NCBI RefSeq assembly: GCF_900631955.1
Contig: NZ_UZWD01000030.1
Coordinates: forward strand, 23,446-87,445
Source of the DNA: Devosia equisanguinis
GTDB lineage: Bacteria > Pseudomonadota > Alphaproteobacteria > Rhizobiales > Devosiaceae
Direction of reading: 5' to 3'
DNA: 64,000 bases
The translations under genes were made by a program, and so were the position numbers. The notes beneath the pieces were generated by a model. It made no database searches, was not told the origin of the DNA, and saw nothing but the letters and a program-made list of their open reading frames with translations. Below, in pieces: positions 1-6,198 of the stretch (position 1 is its first letter; the number at the start of each line of letters is the position of its first letter).

Positions 1-683
1 GCCTGCTGCTCGAGATAACGGTCGGCGATTTCCGCCGGCGAGCGGCCATCGGAGAGGCTGAGACCGGCCGACACCATGCGCGCGGTCACGTCTTCGACCA
101 GATCGTCGCGCGCGGGCTGTTCGCTGCGCGGCTGGTCGGTGGCGCGTTCGAGCCGAGTCAACAGGCGATCCATGGCCTCGGGGTGGCCGAAGCGGTGGCG
201 GATGCGGCTGCGCCAGGCGTCGGGCATGTCGGCCTGGGCGAGCAGGGCTTCGAAAAGGCCGACGCCGCCCAGATGCACCTGCGGCACGATGCCATAGAGC
301 GAGAGCGCGGCGCGGGCGAAGGTCAGCACCTGATCGAGCGCGATGTCACCATCGGGCTGGGCCAGGAGCTCGATGCCGGCCTGGTCGAATTCGGCCGGGC
401 CGGTTTCGCGCTGGCGGAAGATCGGGCCGAGATAGGAGAAGGCGGCAGGCGCACCGGCACCCTGAGCGATATAGTCGGTGACGATGGGCAGGGTAAAATC
501 GGGGCGCAGGCAATATTCGGCGCCATTGGTGTCGGTGGTCAACAGCAGGCGGCGGCCGAACTCTTCCCCGGCGAGATCAAAATAGGGATCGGCCTTGAGC
601 AGCAGCGGCGGGGTGGCGCGGCAGCCGCCCTGGGCTTCGACAAGGGCTTCAAGCTGAGAGCGGCGATAGGCGGGATTGGTCAT
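1..683 (-). CDS. hisZ: ATP phosphoribosyltransferase regulatory subunit HisZ (partial, C-terminus outside window)
   Basis: This is a HisRS-like paralogue without tRNA-charging function that forms a complex with the short HisG and activates the first step of histidine biosynthesis. It starts at the ATG on 681-683 (MTNPAYRRSQLEALVEAQGG) and runs off the left edge after about 227 residues. The class II synthetase core is visible: YCLRPDFTLPIV resembles motif 2 context, followed by SYLGPIFRQRETGPAEFDQAGIE cut here to SYLGPIFRQRE and then FDQAGIELL. It lies 184 bases downstream of hisS on the same strand, the usual Rhizobiales order hisS-hisZ-hisG, so hisG probably follows outside the window. The intervening gap contains an inverted repeat, so hisZ may be read through from hisS or have its own promoter. 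Confidence 0.88.
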   Translation of the reverse strand, partial: MTNPAYRRSQLEALVEAQGGCRATPPLLLKADPYFDLAGEEFGRRLLLTTDTNGAEYCLRPDFTLPIVTDYIAQGAGAPAAFSYLGPIFRQRETGPAEFDQAGIELLAQPDGDIALDQVLTFARAALSLYGIVPQVHLGGVGLFEALLAQADMPDAWRSRIRHRFGHPEAMDRLLTRLERATDQPRSEQPARDDLVEDVTARMVSAGLSLSDGRSPAEIADRYLEQQ

Positions 684-726
684 TATAGCCCTGCCTCGCA
701 GTCACGCTGCGCCACCGGCGGGTCCA

Positions 727-830
727 TCGCCTCCCTCCCCCTTGAGGAGAGGGATTGAGAGTGGGGGTCCGTCAGTGACCCAAAAAACCACCCCCCACCC
801 CGGCCCTCCCCCTCAAGGGGGGAGGGAGCG
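727..830. repeat. Intergenic inverted repeat, CCCTCCCC/GGGGAGGG family
   Basis: Two inverted modules of the form CCTCCCCCTTGAGGAGAGGG and CCCTCCCCCTCAAGGGGGG separated by about 50 bases fill the hisS-hisZ gap. The same core, CCCTCCCCTCAAGGGGGAGG, recurs at 26091-26167, 29501-29627 and 59797-59836, with a degenerate copy at 53295-53334. Each module can fold into a G/C stem. Function unknown; position after stop codons would fit mRNA 3' end or attenuation. Confidence 0.75.
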
Positions 831-867
831 CAGGGGCAAAGGCGATGGATGATCGGTGCGCAGTCGC

Positions 868-2442
868 TCATTGCTCGCTCAGCAATTTCTGCACAGCGCT
901 GACCAGCTCTTCGCGCTTGATTTCGAACTGGCCGGGGCGGGCGGCCTTCCATTCGGCATTGTCGGTGATGGCCTGGGCGGCCTGTTTGCCGGCGATCAGG
1001 TCCTTGACCTGCAGAATGCCCTGCTCGCGTTCCTGGCTGCCCTCGATGATGACGATGGGCGAGTTGCGCTTGTCGGCATAGGCGACCTGCTTGCCGAAAT
1101 TCTTGGTGGAGCCGAGGAACATTTCGGCGCGGATGCCGGCCTGGCGCAGTTCGGAGACCATGGCCTGGTAGCGGGCGGTCTGGTCCTTGTCCATGACGAG
1201 AACCACGACCGGGCCGACGGGCTCGGTGGCGCCGAGATTGCCGGTGAGTTTGAGCGCATTGGCGAGGCGAGAGACGCCGATGGAAAAGCCGGTGGCCGGG
1301 ACCGGTTCACGGCGGAAGCGGGAAACGAGACCATCATAGCGGCCACCGCCGCCGACGGAGCCGAAGACTACGTCCTGGCCCTTTTCGTTCTGCACCTTGA
1401 AGGTCAGTTCGATCTCGAAGACCGGGCCGGTGTAATATTCGAGGCCGCGGACGACGGACGGGTCGATCTTGATCTTGTCGTCTCCATAGCCGGCGGCGCG
1501 AGCCAATAGCTCGATGGTCTGGAGTTCGCTGACGCCCTGGCGGAAATTTTCATTGGCGGCGAAATCGTCCTGCACCTTTCCGAGGGTGAAGGGCTCATCC
1601 TTGTGGCCGCCTTCGCCCGGCGTTCCATCGGGGCCGTCCTGGACAACATAGGCATGCAGCACCAGGTCGCGATCCTCGTAGCGGGGGTCCAGTCGCTGCC
1701 CCGCAGGGACCATCGAATTGAGATAGCTCAGGATGTAGCGGGCCTGGACGGCCCCAAGGCCGGCTCCGGGCATCCTGGCGCCGCTCTCATCAATACGCCC
1801 ATGCCGCAAAAGCGCCTCGACACCCTCAAGACCCAGCCGGTCAAACTTGTCGATCGCGCGCAACACGTTGAGCTTCTGCGCGTCGCTGGTGATGCCGGTG
1901 GCCGCGAGCACGCCGTCGAGCACCTTGCGGTTATTGACCTTGACCACGTACTTGCCCGCCAGACCCAGTGCATCCATGACGTCGGCCATCATCATGCACA
2001 TTTCGGCATCGGCTTCGGGGCCTGAGGCACCGACGGTGTCGGCGTCGAACTGCATGAACTGGCGGAAGCGGCCGGGGCCGGGCTTTTCGTTGCGGAACAC
2101 ATAGCCCTGCCGATAGGAGCGGTACGGCTTGGGCAGGGTTTCGAAATTTTCGGCAAAGAAGCGGGCGAGCGGCGCGGTGAGATCATAGCGCAGGCTCATC
2201 CACTGCTCGTCATCGTCCTGCAGCGAGAACACGCCGGCATTGGGCCGATCGGTATCGGGCAGGAACTTGCCAAGCGTCTCGGTATATTCGAACAGCGGGG
2301 TTTCGACGGGATCGAAGCCATAGCGCTCATAGACGGCCTTGATCTTGTCGATCATGGCGCCCACTGCGGCGATCTCGCCGGGGGTGCGATCTTCGAAACC
2401 GCGCGGCAGGCGTGGCGTAATCAGCTTGGGCTTTTCGGACAT
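868..2442 (-). CDS. hisS: Histidine--tRNA ligase, alphaproteobacterial atypical type
   Basis: This class II synthetase (524 residues) attaches histidine to tRNA-His in the cytosol. Motif 2 reads [18 protein letters not shown], and the histidine-binding motif reads [17 protein letters not shown]. Both differ from the usual bacterial forms (R.ER.Q.GR.REF and LDYYT.T.FE). The protein is also about 100 residues longer than the E. coli enzyme. These are features known for the HisRS of an alphaproteobacterial clade whose tRNA-His lacks G-1, and the tRNA-His at 5815-5891 has the matching features. The C-terminal anticodon-binding domain covers about the last 110 residues ([20 protein letters not shown] onward). 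The ATG is at 2440-2442. It is followed on the same strand by hisZ. Confidence 0.95.
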   Translation of the reverse strand: MSEKPKLITPRLPRGFEDRTPGEIAAVGAMIDKIKAVYERYGFDPVETPLFEYTETLGKFLPDTDRPNAGVFSLQDDDEQWMSLRYDLTAPLARFFAENFETLPKPYRSYRQGYVFRNEKPGPGRFRQFMQFDADTVGASGPEADAEMCMMMADVMDALGLAGKYVVKVNNRKVLDGVLAATGITSDAQKLNVLRAIDKFDRLGLEGVEALLRHGRIDESGARMPGAGLGAVQARYILSYLNSMVPAGQRLDPRYEDRDLVLHAYVVQDGPDGTPGEGGHKDEPFTLGKVQDDFAANENFRQGVSELQTIELLARAAGYGDDKIKIDPSVVRGLEYYTGPVFEIELTFKVQNEKGQDVVFGSVGGGGRYDGLVSRFRREPVPATGFSIGVSRLANALKLTGNLGATEPVGPVVVLVMDKDQTARYQAMVSELRQAGIRAEMFLGSTKNFGKQVAYADKRNSPIVIIEGSQEREQGILQVKDLIAGKQAAQAITDNAEWKAARPGQFEIKREELVSAVQKLLSEQ

Positions 2443-2547
2443 TGTCGAACCTTGGAAAGTCGTGCCGTTCCTAGCTCATAGGATTTGGCGAGACAACAGC
2501 GCTGGGGCGGGAAAGGCGGCCGGGAGGATCCCGACCGCCATGAAAGT

Positions 2548-2811
2548 TCATTGTCGCTTCCCGTCCTCAAGCCTGGGGACGACCGCAGCCGGGGGCACGG
2601 AGAACCATATGAGGGGTTCGTCTGCGGGCGGCAGGCCGACATCTGCACGCAGATAGTCGGGCACATCGCTATAGCCGCGGGGCGTCTGGGCCCACCAGGC
2701 GCTGACGGCAGCGCGCAGTACGGCGAACAGGCCACGATGACGCACAGCGTCGGCAATGGAGAATTCGAGACGCAGCACCACGCTGCGCTCGTCGAGCACA
2801 TTGGAAGACAT
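2548..2811 (-). CDS. Small DUF1127-like protein
   Basis: An 87-residue protein starting at the ATG on 2809-2811 (MSSNVLDERSVVLRLEFS); an in-frame ATG at 2836-2838 would add nine residues. The core VLRAAVSAWWAQTPRGYSDVPDYLRADVGL matches, in outline, the DUF1127/YjiS pattern: an amphipathic helix and then L-rD-iGL. Members of that family are short regulatory or RNA-binding-like proteins common in Rhizobiales; some affect phosphate and carbon metabolism. Here the usual L.d..L.DIG is altered to VPDYLRADVG, so assignment is tentative. It lies about 105 bases upstream of hisS on the same strand. No function can be deduced from context. Confidence 0.5.
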   Translation of the reverse strand: MSSNVLDERSVVLRLEFSIADAVRHRGLFAVLRAAVSAWWAQTPRGYSDVPDYLRADVGLPPADEPLIWFSVPPAAVVPRLEDGKRQ

Positions 2812-3246
2812 CGGTGTATCCGGCAAGCAAACGCCCACCGGCCTCTGTTGAGTATGGATTAAGGGCGGAATCCGGACGCGATACGGCTCGGAGTCAGCGT
2901 TTGGAGTGGTTGGATATCCGCAGCCAGGCGATCGTCAGATCGAACGGCGGCCCGCGACTGGGTGGACAGCAAGTTTCCCAGCATGGCGGAACGAAACAGT
3001 ATTCATAAAGCGCCTCCCTGGGTTGGCATTTGCGGATATGCGTGGGTAACTCACGTCCCTGTGAACGGCAAGCGCGGATGTGTCAGGGTGACGCAGCACG
3101 CCTTGCAGTGTTGCACGAAAGCCACGACATCCTCCGACATCGAAAGACATTGTTAACCGTTCAAGCCAGCCGATTTTTAACCAAGCCGCTTGACGTGTCC
3201 TTGGTTGTTCACCGGCACAATCGCGCGATCATTTGCGGGGATCGGC
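2812..3246. other. 435-base intergenic region, no gene recognised
   Basis: This gap separates the minus-strand DUF1127-like gene from the plus-strand L,D-transpeptidase and must hold both promoters. Short open frames on both strands have no recognisable product. GGGGA at 3236-3240 could be the ribosome binding site for the transpeptidase. I see no palindrome or terminator strong enough to name. Confidence 0.5.
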
Positions 3247-3876
3247 ATGATGATTACAATTCGATTGAAAAAGGCAGCGCTGTTGCTTGGGGCGGCATTG
3301 CTGTCGAGCCTGTTCGCAGCACCGGCACAGGCGCAATATCAGGCGGCGTGGCGGTTCAACCCGCCGCCGGGCCTGACCGTGACCACCGAAAAGCCGCGGC
3401 ACGGGCTGATGCTGCAGGCCAATGTCCAGGTGCATCCGGCCTATATCAAGCAGATCGTCAACTATCCCACCAGCGAGCGCAGCGGCACGGTCGTGGTCGA
3501 TACGCGGGCGCATTTCCTTTATTTCGTGCTCGGCGACGGGCGGGCCCTGCGCTATGGCATCGGGGTGGCGCGCGACGGTTTTGAATGGTCGGGCACGCAT
3601 AGGGTAACGCGCAAGGCCGAATGGCCGAGCTGGACGCCGCCGGCGGAAATGCGCAAACGCCAGCCGGGTCTGCCGGCGCGCATGGATGGTGGCCCCAATA
3701 ATCCGCTCGGCGCCCGCGCGCTCTATCTCGGCTCGACGCTTTATCGCATTCACGGCACCAACGAGCCCTGGTCCATCGGCCAGAACGTGTCGTCGGGCTG
3801 CATTCGCATGACCAATGCCGATGTCATCGACCTTTACGGCCGGGTGCAGATGAACACCAAGGTCGTGGTGATGTAG
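3247..3876 (+). CDS. Secreted L,D-transpeptidase (YkuD domain)
   Basis: YkuD enzymes cross-link peptidoglycan stem peptides (3-3 links) or attach lipoproteins to the wall, working in the periplasm. The 209-residue product starts with MMITIRLKKAALLLGAALLS and has a clear Sec signal peptide ending near APAQAQ. The catalytic segment is present: IHGTNEPWSIGQNVSSGCIR, with the conserved His, the Ser-Ser-Gly-Cys-Ile-Arg nucleophile motif and following N-A-D. Length and layout (signal peptide, short linker, one YkuD domain) are those of the common alphaproteobacterial ErfK/YbiS/YcfS/YnhG type. An ATG 3 bases later is equally possible. It stands alone between the DUF1127-like gene and the TadG-like gene. 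Confidence 0.92.
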   Translation: MMITIRLKKAALLLGAALLSSLFAAPAQAQYQAAWRFNPPPGLTVTTEKPRHGLMLQANVQVHPAYIKQIVNYPTSERSGTVVVDTRAHFLYFVLGDGRALRYGIGVARDGFEWSGTHRVTRKAEWPSWTPPAEMRKRQPGLPARMDGGPNNPLGARALYLGSTLYRIHGTNEPWSIGQNVSSGCIRMTNADVIDLYGRVQMNTKVVVM

Positions 3877-3951
3877 GCAGGCCGGCAGCCTGTCCCGGGG
3901 CGGCGAAGACTTGCCGCCCGCTTTCGCATTCAGCTCAATCGGAGAGCAGCC

Positions 3952-5778
3952 ATGTCGGCACCCACAAGCCTCTTGCAGCGTTTCGCGCGCGACGAGCGCG
4001 GCGTCTTTGCCGTGATCTTCGGCGTTATGGCGGTGGTGCTGATCGCGCTGGGTGGCGCGGTGGTTGACTATGTGCGGCTCGAACAGACGCGCCAACGCGC
4101 GCAAACGGCCCTGGACGCCGCGGTGCTGGCTTTGCAGCCGGACATCCTGGTCGGCGGCATGACGGAAACCCGCATCCGCGAGCGCGCGGAGGCGCTGGTG
4201 CTCGAGCGCATCGGCGATAGCGAGGTCGAGGCGAGCATCGACACGGTGCGCATGGACCCCGCGAACGGCTCGCTATTCATCGATGGACATTTCTCGCTGC
4301 CGACCATCTTCGTGCAATTGGTGGGTGTCCCGCAGTTGAGGGCCAATTTCAGGGCCGAGGCAGTTCGCGGCGCTCTGGACATCGAGGTCGCTGTCGCGCT
4401 CGACGTGACCGGCTCGATGCAGGGCCAGAGAATCGTCGACCTGCGCAATTCCATCACCGATCTGATGGAGGCGGTGGTTGCCGACGACCAGACGCTCAAC
4501 TATTCGAAAATGGCCCTGATCCCCTACTCACAGGCCGTCAATGCCGGCAGCTATGCCGAAGCCGTGCGCGGCCCCATCCGTGCGCCGGTGGAGACCTCGA
4601 CCTTTTCCTGGTCAACAGGCACGACGAAAACCATCACCGGGGCGACCAAGGCCAACCCGGTCACCATCACCTCCAACGGCCATGGCTTTTCCGACGGCGA
4701 CTGGGTCTATATCTGGAACTCAGGGATGGGCCAGATCAGCAACAAGCCGTTCATGGTCACCGGCAAGACCGCCAACACATTCCGGCTTTCGGGTATTGAC
4801 GGCCGCAACTACACAACGTTTTCAGGCACAGCGTCGGTGATCAAATGCCAGGTTGCCAATTGCAATCTGGTGGTGACCTCGAACAGCCATGGCTTCAACA
4901 ATGGCGATTACGCCTATTTCACCAATGTCGGCGGATCACACAGCCTCAATGGCAACATCTTCCAAGTTTCAAACGTAACGCCAAATAGCCTGGCTTTGCA
5001 AAACACTCCGGCAGGCAATGGCGGCACATACACCAACAATACCGGCCTCATGCATTGTACCTGGCAGACCGTCGCCGAGGGTTGCACCTATTATCGCTAC
5101 CAGGGCTCAACGGGGCTCTGGCGGCTCAATCCGGTGACCACCTGCGTGACCGAACGGGCCAGCAATGGGCTGACCGATGTCGCCCCGACTGTGTCCTATG
5201 TGGGGCGCAATTATCCCCCTGCAGGCAATGGGTGCCTCGCCAATACCATCGTGCCCCTTACCGCGAACAAGGCCGCACTTCGCACGGCAATCAATGCGCT
5301 GGCAGCGGTGGGGTCAACCTCGGGCAGTCTGGGCGTGGTGTGGAGCTGGTTGATGCTGTCGCCGAATTTCGCCTATGTCTGGCCCTTCGACAGCCGCCCG
5401 GCCGCCTACAACACGAACAATCTGCTCAAGGCTGCCGTCATCATGACCGATGGCGAATTCAACACCGTGCATTGCAATGGCGTGGTGGCGCGCAATTCGA
5501 CCAGCGGTAGCGGCAGTACAGCTGACCACATCAATTGTAACGCGCCAAATGGCAGCCCATACGCGCAGGCGCAGGCCTATTGCGATGCGATGAAAGCATC
5601 GAACATCACCATCTACACTGTCGGCTTTGCCATCAGCGAAGGCACCTCGGCCGCCAATGTGCTGCGCTACTGCGCCAGCGGGGCCAGCAACTACTTCCTG
5701 GCCTCGAACGGCGCTCAGCTGCGTGAGGCATTCCGCCAGATCGGCGCCAATATCTCAGCCCTGCGCATCACACGTTGA
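3952..5778 (+). CDS. TadG-like protein with von Willebrand factor A domain and inserted repeats
   Basis: The 608-residue product starts with a TadE/TadG-type N-terminus: a short basic cytoplasmic stretch (RFARDERG), one membrane segment (GVFAVIFGVMAVVLIALGG), then a helical region rich in A, R and Q. Such proteins belong to Flp/Tad pilus assembly and are exposed in the periplasm. A VWA domain begins near residue 146 with the MIDAS start DVTGSMQG (D151), and its later part contains AAVIMTDGEFNTVHC. Between these, residues about 225-365 hold two copies of a different repeat (see 4627-5050). Ribosome site GGAGAG sits 10 bases before the ATG. No tad ATPase or secretin genes are nearby, so it is an orphan and its partner system is unknown. 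Confidence 0.85.
   Translation: MSAPTSLLQRFARDERGVFAVIFGVMAVVLIALGGAVVDYVRLEQTRQRAQTALDAAVLALQPDILVGGMTETRIRERAEALVLERIGDSEVEASIDTVRMDPANGSLFIDGHFSLPTIFVQLVGVPQLRANFRAEAVRGALDIEVAVALDVTGSMQGQRIVDLRNSITDLMEAVVADDQTLNYSKMALIPYSQAVNAGSYAEAVRGPIRAPVETSTFSWSTGTTKTITGATKANPVTITSNGHGFSDGDWVYIWNSGMGQISNKPFMVTGKTANTFRLSGIDGRNYTTFSGTASVIKCQVANCNLVVTSNSHGFNNGDYAYFTNVGGSHSLNGNIFQVSNVTPNSLALQNTPAGNGGTYTNNTGLMHCTWQTVAEGCTYYRYQGSTGLWRLNPVTTCVTERASNGLTDVAPTVSYVGRNYPPAGNGCLANTIVPLTANKAALRTAINALAAVGSTSGSLGVVWSWLMLSPNFAYVWPFDSRPAAYNTNNLLKAAVIMTDGEFNTVHCNGVVARNSTSGSGSTADHINCNAPNGSPYAQAQAYCDAMKASNITIYTVGFAISEGTSAANVLRYCASGASNYFLASNGAQLREAFRQIGANISALRITR
4627..5050 (+). repeat. Two tandem phage-tail-like repeats encoded inside the VWA protein
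   Basis: Repeat 1 (NPVTITSNGHGFSDGDWVYI, then KPFMVTGKTANTFRLSGIDG) and repeat 2 (LVVTSNSHGFNNGDYAYF, then NIFQVSNVTPNSLALQNT) share the pattern vTSN-HGF-nGD--y---g---lN---F-V-nvt-n-l-L. This pattern is familiar from phage tail and virion structural proteins. It is inserted between the two halves of the VWA domain. The repeats have diverged at DNA level, so this is not a recent tandem duplication. Confidence 0.7.
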
Positions 5779-5814
5779 GGCGCGGGCGCGACTTCGAAAC
5801 AGTATTTGGGAGGG

Positions 5815-5891
5815 TGGTACCGCCTCCCCGGATTGAACGGGGGACCTCTAGATCCACAATCTAGCGCTCTAACCAACTGAGCTAAGGCGGC
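5815..5891 (-). tRNA. tRNA-His (anticodon GTG), lacking G-1, CCA encoded
   Basis: The 77-base gene folds as a standard cloverleaf. The acceptor 5' strand is GCCGCCT and the 3' strand AGGCGGT, giving a G1-U72 wobble pair. Discriminator is A73, followed by an encoded CCA (5815-5817). The anticodon stem CTAGA/TCTAG encloses the loop TTGTGGA with anticodon GTG. The base before G1 on the transcribed strand is T (complement of 5892), so G-1 is not encoded, and A73 replaces the usual C73. This is the tRNA-His type known from an alphaproteobacterial clade and pairs with the atypical HisRS at 868-2442. Confidence 0.96.
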
Positions 5892-6198
5892 ATGGGCAAG
5901 TCGGGGGCGGCGCAGGCCTGCGCTCCGAAAGCGGGCGGAACATAGGTCGAGATGACCGGGATGACAAGACCGTTTTTGCGCTGTGGACATCCTATCGCAA
6001 AAGCGGCGCCAGCGCGGCGGAAATGACCAATCCTTAGGACATGGCATTTAACCATGACCAGCGATGCAGCCAATGCGGACAGCCCGGCGGACTGGATTCG
6101 TCGCAACCGTCACGATATTGAAGAACACTTAATGAACTTCGGACAAGTGTTCCGTAATGATACGGATCGCGTCCGACGCCGCCAGACAAAGGCCGTCC
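5892..6198. promoter_or_regulatory. 307-base gap with a possible tRNA-His promoter
   Basis: On the minus strand TTGTCA (complement of 5962-5967) and CTATGT (complement of 5940-5945) are spaced by 16 bases, which would start transcription about 40 bases before the tRNA. The match is only fair. On the plus strand AAAGG at about 6186-6190 precedes the chosen kinase start. I see nothing else in this gap. Confidence 0.35.

Noticed and set aside
3952..5778. Phage or prophage fragment
   Set aside because: Only the two internal repeats look phage-like; the N-terminus and VWA parts are TadG-like and the neighbours are ordinary chromosomal genes.
5819..5891. tRNA as a possible integration (att) site
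   Set aside because: No integrase, phage gene or direct repeat of the tRNA 3' end was seen on either side.
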